From JACQXX01 sp964639175 (GTDB lineage: Bacteria > Acidobacteriota > Blastocatellia > Chloracidobacteriales > Chloracidobacteriaceae), in assembly GCA_964639175.1 (NCBI GenBank), contig CAZXCE010000102.1:1-17429 (forward strand): a DNA stretch of 17,429 nt, written 5' to 3'. The translations under genes and the position numbers were made by a program. Within the stretch, counting starts at the first letter, position 1. Every line of letters starts with the position of its first letter. The notes under the pieces are model-generated. The model was not told the origin of the DNA, made no database searches, and saw nothing but the letters and a program-made list of their open reading frames with translations. Below are positions 6,200 to 14,241 of the stretch, piece by piece.

Positions 6200-9100
6200 A
6201 TGCGGGCATACTTTGGATTTTTGTGGCTTTGGGTCGGAGTTTGGCTGGTAATGCCAGTTCAGGCTCAAACTCAGCCGAACAGGAACCCCTCAGTCGAATC
6301 AAAGGAAGCTTATACTCGTTCGGTTCGCGAAGTTGATGAATGCTTTCGTGATGGGAGGATCACCGAAGGTTTTTCCAAACTCTTTCTCATCAAGGGGAGG
6401 GAACCTTTTGCAGCGGAAAAGGCGCGACGTTATCCAACCGAAGCCCTCCAGGTTTTGGCCCAAAGCCGGCTGGTAGATTCCAATCCAATGTTGTGGATGG
6501 TTTGGGGCGATGCGATGCTGGCCCTGAATAATCGTGCCGGTGCACTCAATTGTTACCAGATCTATGCTGAAAAAATAAAATTACAACCAGTATATCCAGT
6601 TGAAAGAGATATGTTTGTAAGTGATCCCTGGGATTTGGATGCTGACACAATCCACAAAAAATGGATGTTTAGGATTGGGCCAGGGAGTCACGTTGATAAC
6701 TGGTTGTTGCGCCGGTTTATCTACCTTGATGCTCTATCAGATGCCGGAAGTGAATTTGCCCGCGTCTGGCAACTCCATCAATCTCTGGTTGGAAAACGCC
6801 AGTATCCGTTCTGGTCGCTCCAGTTTGTGATGGATTATGCCTGTTTCCTCAACCAGACCAATCAAACGGAGCAGGCATTGGCCCTGGTTTGCAGGGTATT
6901 GGAACAAATGGATCTTGATCGGTATCCGGTCCCTGCGGAAACGGATGATGAACTCATCACAAGCCTGTTGCGAGCTTCGTTTGAGGTTGGGGTAGGGTTA
7001 AGGCATGAAGATTTTATCCGGCTTGCGTTGCGATTTTTTCAAAAGGTTGGGAAAGAATCTGAATTTGTGGCCTTTGTTGATCAAATGGTTCATCAGAGGG
7101 GAGGGCCGGCCAGGCGGATCAAAGCCCAGGTTTTCAACTGTCTGCAACAACCACAAGTTGCTCTGCAAGAAGAACTCAATTACCTGGAGCAGGCAAATTT
7201 CAGCCCTGGTTGGAAAAAGTTCCGTCAGGCGAACACTTTGGAAAAGTGGGGCCACCTCTGTCAGGCGATTGCTGACTATGAAGAGTGTCTACGTGTCCCA
7301 GGTTCCGTGCCGGAATTGGATGAACTCAATGAGGTGACCGGAGAGATGATTGCCTGGAACTTCCGACTCAAGGAACCCACGATTCGAGCGCGTGCTTTTC
7401 GAACCAATATACTGGAACGGTTGAAGCGATTTGGTCCTTTATGCCCAGGCTGGCCAGCCGAGAAACACCTGGCTGTCGTGTTGGAACTGGCAAAAATCGC
7501 ACCTGAGCAATTGAAAGATCCACGCCAAATCAAACACCTTGAAGCCGCCTTCAACTCTGCCAATCAACCCAATGGATTTAAGAACTGGGCCAATCAATTT
7601 GTTTCCGGCCAGTCGCCAGTTGAGGCTGCTACCGCGGTAGCTATCTATATCAATGATCAACCGGCATTGTTTGATATTTTTGCCCGGCAGGTAGAAATGC
7701 CCGGCTTTAATTCGATGACTCTCGAATTCTGGGTTTACCAATTTGGGCAAAACCGCCCGGAATGGCGTCGCCAGTTGCTCGAATATCTGCTCAAAATCCA
7801 TCCCGATAATAAAATAATCAAAGGGAAGCTATTCATATTGAATAGCTTGCAGCATCAGGACAATGTGGTGCCAGCCTTGGAATCAATCATTGAGACTCCG
7901 CAACTGCGTGACCGATTGTTTCCAGTCCAGATTGGAAGTACCAGAGTTGAGAATATTTCGCAGGTTGCATTAACCCTGATCAAGCAGTATGCGCAAAGTG
8001 GGGAAGTGGAAAAATTATTTGCCCTGATGTACCAGGTTGCCAATCGTGAACCTCCTTTTGACAGGTTCGAAGCTAACTGGCCAAATCCAGTCCAATTAAA
8101 TCAAGTGAATCTGGCAATTGGAATCGCACTCAACAACCTGAAGAACCCGGCCCAGGTGACAAGACTCCAAACCGTATATGATCAGCTCCCCTGGCGGCGT
8201 TCAAAAAAGCAAAGTTTTTTCACTACCGAGGTGAACCCCACCACCCTGCCCAAGGATTGGAAATCAGGTTACTTTTTAAATACTCATCTTGCGACGATTG
8301 AACCGGGCACAACTTCCACCGGACCCCAGGTTCTGGTTTCGTTCGGAATGGTGACGGCCCTGTGTCGCAATGACCGATGGATGTTTGTCGGGCATCCGTG
8401 GGGTGTTGCGATCCGTGATTTTAAAGGGAATCTGGTTCGCTGCCTTGCACTGGGAGAGGGCCCGCGCACAATGGTTGCCGACGCTCAAGCCCTCTGGGTT
8501 GGGACTTCTGAAAACCTCTTTCGAGTTGATTTGAAGACGTTTGGTGCGGTCGTTGTTTCTTATGAAGACCCGACAGTTCAGGCACTACCGGTTCATAACC
8601 AGGACCCGGTTTCTCAAAAATCAAAACAACGAACTGCATTTGCTCAGGTGAACTGCTTAGTCATACAGGGGACCCGGTTGTGGATTGGAGCTTCAGACCT
8701 GTTTGCTCTGGATATGGGGACCTATGCCCTTCGCTGGTTTCGACCTGACGAATTTCCAGCCAGAAATGCCAGTGGATGGGAGAAGCTCTTTGCTGACGGA
8801 GATTCGATTTGGGTGAGCCGGTTCAATGAGTGCTTTCGCTATGACTCACGGTATGATCGGTGGGAGGCTCCAATCGAGCCCGGAGATACTCAACTTGGCT
8901 TGATGTGGCTCATCGATGGTCAGTTGTGGGCAAAGAGTGTTCAGCGGAATCAGCAACTCAAGTGTTTTGTGATTGATCCAAAATCACGAGTGGCAAAACC
9001 TGTTGGTCAAGATGGATTGAGCTTATTCAATGGATTTGACTTCTTTGGCTGGTATCAGGGAAACCCTCTCTTTGGAAGGAAGGTTCCACAATATGTATAC

Positions 9101-11506
9101 AACTCACAAACCAATCGTCTGATTTTTCTGGGGGAGAATCCCCAACTGGAGATGTCTGAATTGAAGAATGGTATTCCGCCAAATCTGCCAGTTTGGGGAC
9201 AGTATGATCGTGGAGATCAGGTGGTTCAGGTTGGTTGGCCGACAGAAGCCAACGCGGGTCAGGTATTTTTTTCGCTACGGAATATGCTTACACTTCCCGA
9301 TAAAACTCTGGTTTTGGCCGGAGGGGACGCCAGTTACTCAGTCTCAGGTGGTTTGTGGTTGGTCCCAGGTCAGAAGCCAGGCCCACGCCAGGTTTTCCAG
9401 CCATCCTTGGGATTTTGGGTGGCTTCAATCGTGCCGCATGAACCTACCAAAACCCTGTGGGTCAATACCAATGAAGGTATTTTTGTGTTCGATCACCAAA
9501 ATAAATTGGTGATGAGGCTCGGGCAATCAGACGGGTTGATTTCCAATCTTGTAACCCACGGGGTATGGGTTGGAAATCAATATATTTGCATCTGTGATTC
9601 AGCGGACACCCTCTTTGTTTCTGTGATTGACCCACAAAAAACAAGGGTTATTACAAATTCTCGCTTGTGCGAGAAGAGCAACGCCTATCGGATCAAATCA
9701 CTCACCCCAGCGACATCTGGAAAAGGAGTGATGATATCCTTTGAACTGGTTGGGGAATATCGATCAGAGAGCTCCAGGCAGATTCCTGACCCAATTGAAT
9801 TCCCTCTGGGAAGTGGTGATTATTCGGAACCGCTTCATTTGAAGAATGTGCCTGTGGAACCGTCTTCCCCCAAACAACTCCAGCCGAAATTACCCTATCT
9901 TGGGGGGACTCTCGGTGGTCAAGTTCAGGCGTTTGGGAAAACATATCTCTATGGGAACAATGGGGTTGTACTCTTTCAAAATGAGTTGCCAGTTCACCAA
10001 AAACAGGAACTGGTTGTCACGTTGTCGCCTGCCCAACCCTTCTGGCAACAAAAGGAAGCGGCACAGATGCCGTATGTGGATAGATTACCCCCGCAAGCGG
10101 TGCTGACTCAATTGGATACAGAAACCAATCCATACCGATTGGCAAGATTGATGACTGCAAAATGGAAAGATTTGTCAGCCCAGGCAGAGCTGGACAACCG
10201 GATCGCCACTCTGACGACATCACATCCCAGCCGGGTGGTCCGCGTTGCTGGTGTGAACATTCTAGCTGCTCTGCTTGATCCGAAAGTGATTCCGGTTCTT
10301 CAACAGGCCGCACTCGAAAAAGATCCTGAAATCAGCCAACAGGCACTGTCTTGGCTCCTGCAACGCAATGTTGTGCCTGACGTGAGGGTGATCAAGCGCC
10401 ATTTTTTATCTGATCGATGGGTATCGGATAAAGAATTTTTTCTTAAAGCCGCCGCCTCAGAGGCTGATGCTGAGGTCCTGAGGCTCTTGATCGATAACAT
10501 TGACTTGCTCGAAGGCAAGAATTCGGCTGAAATCTATCGCCTCTTGAGCAACCGCCTGGTACAAAATCCAAAGCTCTTTCAGGAGTTCTGGTTTCAGCTC
10601 TTGCCAGCTATTCCGATCACTCCCAAAACAGTCACTTTTGTCAGGCAGGTCAGTCAATCTGCTGGGAAAGCATTGTTACCACACCTCCACCAGGAGCTGA
10701 GATCTGAAGATGAAATCGCCAGAACCTATGCGGCCTATAGTTGTGGTATCATTGGCGATCCAGCTTCAATTCCCATATTGGAACAGGCGCTCCAGCACCA
10801 GAGCGGGCTCTCACGGGCTGCGCTTGTCCGGTCGCTGGTCGAATTAAAGGCGATTGAATCAATTCCACGGCTGGCAAAATTGTATATCCAGGAAGTGCTC
10901 AGAGAAGCTGGCGAAAAGAAAGAAGTGGTTGTCCGGTACCCATGGTCTTCAGCCCGGTACCCGCGCGTTTGGGAAACTCTGACTGAAGTTGACACCATTG
11001 AGGCTGAGTGGGAAATGTTGAAATCAGCCCGGCTGGGGTTGTCAATAAAGCCTGAGTCTTCCAGTTTAAGTTCTAAAAGTGAAAATATTATCTGGGCAGC
11101 TCGACAGATGGGACCTACGGCTGAACAAGAATTTTATCGAATCCTGGCTGGAAGTCGGTTGCCAAAATTCCGACTTCTGGCGGCTGAAAATCTTACGGCC
11201 GTTTCAGAAGGTGAGAAAGAGGCGACGCATCAGATCCTGGAGCAATTAAGCGGAGATCAGTACCAGCAAGTTATGTTTGCCGCGATTGTCAGCCTATTGA
11301 ATCTGGGTGATATGTCAGCCCAAACAAAACTCGAAAAATTTCTCGAAGACCCCTACCAGATTGACGTCCATGGTCTGGCGAACCAGGTCAAACGCATCAG
11401 GGACCAGAAATTACAAGCTTCGGTCCTGTCACACATTAAAGCCACCCTGGACAACTTGCCTGAAGGAACCATAAATCAGGCGTCTTTACCACAACTTTTC
11501 AAATAA
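6200..11506 (+). CDS. Giant secreted protein: helical/TPR-like, beta-propeller and HEAT regions (about 1768 aa)
   Basis: I chose the ATG at 6200 rather than the in-frame ATG at 6113. It follows GGGAGGTG (6185-6192) at good spacing and begins a clear signal peptide, MRAYFGFLWLWVGVWLVMP, with likely cleavage after VQA at residue 22. The 29 residues upstream are not signal-like. Residues about 60-690 are helical with TPR-like stretches (MLWMVWGDAMLALNNRAGAL). Residues about 715-1260 look like a beta-propeller, with blade motifs such as LWVGTSENLFRVD (near 765), LWIGASDLFALD (near 827) and LWVNTNEGIFVFD (near 1086), similar to two-component-regulator propellers. Residues about 1297-1760 are HEAT-like, for example IARTYAAYSCGIIGDPASIP. 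I see no catalytic motif, kinase or membrane domain after the signal peptide. It is probably a periplasmic or surface binding or scaffold protein. The function is unknown. Confidence 0.87.
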   Translation: MRAYFGFLWLWVGVWLVMPVQAQTQPNRNPSVESKEAYTRSVREVDECFRDGRITEGFSKLFLIKGREPFAAEKARRYPTEALQVLAQSRLVDSNPMLWMVWGDAMLALNNRAGALNCYQIYAEKIKLQPVYPVERDMFVSDPWDLDADTIHKKWMFRIGPGSHVDNWLLRRFIYLDALSDAGSEFARVWQLHQSLVGKRQYPFWSLQFVMDYACFLNQTNQTEQALALVCRVLEQMDLDRYPVPAETDDELITSLLRASFEVGVGLRHEDFIRLALRFFQKVGKESEFVAFVDQMVHQRGGPARRIKAQVFNCLQQPQVALQEELNYLEQANFSPGWKKFRQANTLEKWGHLCQAIADYEECLRVPGSVPELDELNEVTGEMIAWNFRLKEPTIRARAFRTNILERLKRFGPLCPGWPAEKHLAVVLELAKIAPEQLKDPRQIKHLEAAFNSANQPNGFKNWANQFVSGQSPVEAATAVAIYINDQPALFDIFARQVEMPGFNSMTLEFWVYQFGQNRPEWRRQLLEYLLKIHPDNKIIKGKLFILNSLQHQDNVVPALESIIETPQLRDRLFPVQIGSTRVENISQVALTLIKQYAQSGEVEKLFALMYQVANREPPFDRFEANWPNPVQLNQVNLAIGIALNNLKNPAQVTRLQTVYDQLPWRRSKKQSFFTTEVNPTTLPKDWKSGYFLNTHLATIEPGTTSTGPQVLVSFGMVTALCRNDRWMFVGHPWGVAIRDFKGNLVRCLALGEGPRTMVADAQALWVGTSENLFRVDLKTFGAVVVSYEDPTVQALPVHNQDPVSQKSKQRTAFAQVNCLVIQGTRLWIGASDLFALDMGTYALRWFRPDEFPARNASGWEKLFADGDSIWVSRFNECFRYDSRYDRWEAPIEPGDTQLGLMWLIDGQLWAKSVQRNQQLKCFVIDPKSRVAKPVGQDGLSLFNGFDFFGWYQGNPLFGRKVPQYVYNSQTNRLIFLGENPQLEMSELKNGIPPNLPVWGQYDRGDQVVQVGWPTEANAGQVFFSLRNMLTLPDKTLVLAGGDASYSVSGGLWLVPGQKPGPRQVFQPSLGFWVASIVPHEPTKTLWVNTNEGIFVFDHQNKLVMRLGQSDGLISNLVTHGVWVGNQYICICDSADTLFVSVIDPQKTRVITNSRLCEKSNAYRIKSLTPATSGKGVMISFELVGEYRSESSRQIPDPIEFPLGSGDYSEPLHLKNVPVEPSSPKQLQPKLPYLGGTLGGQVQAFGKTYLYGNNGVVLFQNELPVHQKQELVVTLSPAQPFWQQKEAAQMPYVDRLPPQAVLTQLDTETNPYRLARLMTAKWKDLSAQAELDNRIATLTTSHPSRVVRVAGVNILAALLDPKVIPVLQQAALEKDPEISQQALSWLLQRNVVPDVRVIKRHFLSDRWVSDKEFFLKAAASEADAEVLRLLIDNIDLLEGKNSAEIYRLLSNRLVQNPKLFQEFWFQLLPAIPITPKTVTFVRQVSQSAGKALLPHLHQELRSEDEIARTYAAYSCGIIGDPASIPILEQALQHQSGLSRAALVRSLVELKAIESIPRLAKLYIQEVLREAGEKKEVVVRYPWSSARYPRVWETLTEVDTIEAEWEMLKSARLGLSIKPESSSLSSKSENIIWAARQMGPTAEQEFYRILAGSRLPKFRLLAAENLTAVSEGEKEATHQILEQLSGDQYQQVMFAAIVSLLNLGDMSAQTKLEKFLEDPYQIDVHGLANQVKRIRDQKLQASVLSHIKATLDNLPEGTINQASLPQLFK

Positions 11507-11548
11507 TGCTTCCACAAGAACCGCCGGTGAAAAGGGAAGGTGCAACAA

Positions 11549-13180
11549 ATGCGGAGACCTCTCAATTCTTTGCAGAACAAGCTTTTATGTGCCCTTGTTA
11601 CATTTATGATTGGGCTGGGATGTGTTGAACTATACCGAATTATTCCATCGCAACCTGTACCAGAACCGATTTCTTTTGAATCACCTGAACTGGCGCATGA
11701 GATTCCTGATTGGTTTCGGTATGACCCCAACGATCCGTACGCTGTATTTCAGGCGTGGCGAAATTTAACGACTCGTGAAGCCATCATCAGCCAAAGAGAT
11801 GGCTGGTGGGTTCTGGCCGGAATTCTCAAAGATGAAACTGGACGTCCGTTGCCATTCACTCCGATTCGTTCAGGCTGCACACCTCCAATCAGAGGTGTGG
11901 ACAATGGCAGGTGTATCACTGATCAAAATGGGTGTTTTATCATTTATGGAACCTGTGATCTTGACCCGGATATGGGGTCAATCGAGAGAGATGATGGTTT
12001 GATTCTTCGAGGTGGGGTTGATTTTTCTGCCTGCCCTGGATATCCGGCCACCAAGCAAGGCCAAAACTTTGCGGATTACAAAAAAGCCTGGATGGGAACA
12101 ACCCCCAAACTTGCGTACCGATTGGAAGACAGAGCGTTTTATGTCGTGACCGCAGCCCAGAAAATACCCTTTGATGAGCCGGAATTTGCTCGATTTCTGG
12201 CTGATTCCTCTGAGTTTGATAATAAAATTCGTGCCCTGGCGGAAATTTCTCACCAACCAACTGAAGTCCCGCTTCGCCAGCGTGCAGACTTTTCACCGGA
12301 AAAACTCGTGACGTATCACTTTCGTCTGATCTCTCCGACTGGCCAGCCAGTTCCGCAGGCCATGGTCGAAGGGAATTTCCTGAATCCAGATTCCCCACAT
12401 TTTGATAAAAAACAAACGGTAATGACTGATGACGAAGGGAAAGGCCAGTTTGAGGTGCTTGTTCCCGACGGCTACCAGAAAGAAATATTCAAGGTATTGT
12501 CAAGAAATCTCACCATCCAGGCTGGCAAATATGGAGAAGGGCTGATTTCGTGTCAACTCAGAGCTGACCGGGCAACCACTCTCAAATTGAAACGGCCAGC
12601 ATACATTTATGGGAAAGTATTTGATCACCACGGAAATCCCGCAAAAGCTACCGTTTGGCTGCAATCAGCCAAAACGGAGTTTGAATATTCATCAGGTTTT
12701 TCAAGACAGGATTATGGCTCGCTGCGATCACCCTCAGTGACCTCAAGATCTGATGGTACTTTTTCACTGGGACCGGTGTTTTCAGATAAAAAGGTCTTTG
12801 CCCAAACAGGTTCTTATTATGATGGGTATGTCGAATCAGAGCCGTTCAGGCTGCTCCCGGGAAGCCGGAAAGAAATCAATATGACAATCCCGTTGATGGC
12901 GTCAGTCCGGGCCCTGGTCGTTGACGAGGCTGGTCAGCCTGTGACTCCAAATGGGAACGCCAGTTTTTCAATTGAGCTGGAGGTGGCTCCAGGGCGAACA
13001 AAGATCTTAGATTTATTTTTGCACGGGGGGCGACTGACCTGGGTAGACCTTGTTCCGAAGCCATTTCGAGTGAGAGGAGAAGTTCCCGGATATGAGCCAT
13101 ATTGCTCAGACCAGATGGTGTTGGAACCGGGTGAAGTAAAACTGCTGACAATTCAACTCACCCGGAGAAAATCAAAGTAA
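11549..13180 (+). CDS. Membrane-anchored multi-domain beta-sandwich protein (543 aa), longer of two tandem paralogues
   Basis: The start is taken at ATG 11549, 8 nt after GGGAAGG (11534-11540); an in-frame GTG at 11540 overlaps that site and is less likely. Residues 11-30 hold a hydrophobic anchor, CALVTFMIGLGCVELY. Cys25 is preceded by GLG, which is not a standard lipobox, so the protein may be a signal-anchored or atypical lipoprotein. Four regions resemble carboxypeptidase-regulatory or Ig-like sandwiches: about 86-208 (AGILKDETGRPLPFTPI), 253-345 (RLISPTGQPVPQAMVEG), 350-448 (IYGKVFDHHGNPAKATV, then SRSDGTFSLG) and 450-538 (RALVVDEAGQPVTPNG). The first contains ACPGYPATKQG (161-171), which recurs in the next gene. 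The gene lies 42 nt after the giant secreted protein, so the two are probably co-transcribed. No enzyme motif is visible. A binding or surface role is inferred. Confidence 0.86.
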   Translation: MRRPLNSLQNKLLCALVTFMIGLGCVELYRIIPSQPVPEPISFESPELAHEIPDWFRYDPNDPYAVFQAWRNLTTREAIISQRDGWWVLAGILKDETGRPLPFTPIRSGCTPPIRGVDNGRCITDQNGCFIIYGTCDLDPDMGSIERDDGLILRGGVDFSACPGYPATKQGQNFADYKKAWMGTTPKLAYRLEDRAFYVVTAAQKIPFDEPEFARFLADSSEFDNKIRALAEISHQPTEVPLRQRADFSPEKLVTYHFRLISPTGQPVPQAMVEGNFLNPDSPHFDKKQTVMTDDEGKGQFEVLVPDGYQKEIFKVLSRNLTIQAGKYGEGLISCQLRADRATTLKLKRPAYIYGKVFDHHGNPAKATVWLQSAKTEFEYSSGFSRQDYGSLRSPSVTSRSDGTFSLGPVFSDKKVFAQTGSYYDGYVESEPFRLLPGSRKEINMTIPLMASVRALVVDEAGQPVTPNGNASFSIELEVAPGRTKILDLFLHGGRLTWVDLVPKPFRVRGEVPGYEPYCSDQMVLEPGEVKLLTIQLTRRKSK

Positions 13181-13302
13181 GCCGTCTTTCGGCGCAATGT
13201 TTTCAGTGCCGGTTCAGGATCAGTCCCAGACCATTCAGTTTGTGGCATGTATCAGTGTCATTGAATCTGGAAAATATGTGGGTAATGAAAGAGGGTTGAC
13301 CG

Positions 13303-14055
13303 ATGAAAATCCCGATCAATGTTTTCCGAACCAGGTTGATATGTTTCCTGATGACCTTTGCGATTGGATTAGCCTGTGTTGAGTGGTACGAGAGATTGCA
13401 CCGTCAATCTCATCAACCCAAACAACAGGGTGTCACTATAACGAAGTCACTTCCTGTGCTCCCGCAAGCACCAGTTCCTTTCAAATCAGCCGAACTGGCG
13501 CAGGAAGTGCCAGTCTGGTTTCAAAATGACCTGGGGTCTGCAAAAACTGCTTCTCAGCCCTGGCGGTACTTAACCCACCGAAGAGCAATGATTGCGCTCA
13601 GGGAAAGTTCGGCCATCGTGGGAGGGATTCTCACCGATGAGAATGGAGTTCCTTTGATAAACACTCCGGTCAGATTTGATCAGGGACGTCCAAACTATAA
13701 AAGATGGGAGTTTACGACAGACGCAAAGGGGTACTTTCTCATTTGTGGCCTCGATTCACTTGAGCCTCCTCCCACTTTTTCGAGGTTTCCTAAAACCCAT
13801 TGGGATCTCCCCACATCCCTCTTCACCAGTTGCCCAGGATATCCTGACTCCAAACATGGGCGCGCCTTTGCGGCGTTCAACTCTGCCTGGGTTCCTTGTC
13901 AACCTCAGCTTGCGTTTCGGCAGGAAAACCGCGCCTTTTATATTGTGACGGCAACGCAGCATAAATCGTTCAAACGGCGTGAGTTCGTCCGATTTTTGGT
14001 TGAAAACCCCAAATATAATGAGCGGGATGAGGTCAAAATCATTGCGGTGCGGTAA
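13303..14055 (+). CDS. Short paralogue (250 aa) of the preceding protein, anchor plus first domain only
   Basis: This is a diverged tandem copy of the first 230 or so residues of the gene before it. Shared features are the anchor (LICFLMTFAIGLACVEWYE, with Cys25 at the same position), ELAQEVPVWF (65-74), GGILTDENGVPLINTPV (107-123), SCPGYPDSKHG (176-186) and NRAFYIVTATQ (209-219). It stops just after EFVRFL, where the longer protein goes on into domains 2-4. The 186 nt after the stop do not translate into anything like those domains in the + frame continuing from this gene, so I see no simple frameshift. It may be a natural short form or an old truncation. The start ATG has GAGGG at 13291-13295. 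Codon use and composition match the neighbours. The function is unknown. Confidence 0.78.
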   Translation: MKIPINVFRTRLICFLMTFAIGLACVEWYERLHRQSHQPKQQGVTITKSLPVLPQAPVPFKSAELAQEVPVWFQNDLGSAKTASQPWRYLTHRRAMIALRESSAIVGGILTDENGVPLINTPVRFDQGRPNYKRWEFTTDAKGYFLICGLDSLEPPPTFSRFPKTHWDLPTSLFTSCPGYPDSKHGRAFAAFNSAWVPCQPQLAFRQENRAFYIVTATQHKSFKRREFVRFLVENPKYNERDEVKIIAVR

Positions 14056-14077
14056 TTCTTGACTGGATGTGCCCGGC

Positions 14078-14200
14078 TCACTCTTCAAAATTTTGTGCTT
14101 CTGGCTTTTTCCACCGAACTTTCTTCAAGAGGCGTCGAACAGTTGAATCCACTCCAAAAAGTTGCGTTTTTTTGAGCAGTACAATACTTTGAGCCTGCAT
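14078..14200 (-). CDS. Possible 40-aa antisense ORF in the gap before the pduS-like gene
   Basis: Read on the minus strand, ATG at 14200-14198 opens a 40-codon frame (starts MQAQSIVLLKKTQLFGVDST, basic middle, acidic end) and stops at 14080-14078. It is the only feature I can offer for this gap. There is no clear ribosome-binding site upstream. The plus strand of the same stretch also has an open frame of similar length, so openness alone means little. It may be chance or a remnant of a lost gene. Confidence 0.15.
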   Translation of the reverse strand: MQAQSIVLLKKTQLFGVDSTVRRLLKKVRWKKPEAQNFEE

Positions 14201-14241
14201 TCGTTCGATCAATCCATTCTCAGGATCACTCCAGAAACATC

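Noticed and set aside
11540..11548. GTG start three codons before the ATG of the 543-aa protein
   Set aside because: The GTG overlaps the GGGAAGG that best serves the ATG at 11549, so the ATG is the better start.
11940..12398. 152-codon minus-strand ORF
   Set aside because: It is antisense to the beta-sandwich protein, whose domain pattern is clear on the plus strand.
13181..13193. GCCG-TCTTT-CGGC hairpin after the 543-aa gene as a terminator
   Set aside because: The stem is only 4 bp and no T-run follows, so it is too weak to call.
14056..14180. Frameshifted remains of domains 2-4 of the longer paralogue after the 250-aa gene
   Set aside because: The + frame continuing from the gene does not resemble those domains (no TGQPVPQ or DGTFSLG-like stretches), and no similarity was seen by eye.
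14162..14185. TTGCGT and TACAAT as a promoter for the pduS-like gene
   Set aside because: The spacer is only 12 nt and no better -35 is present.
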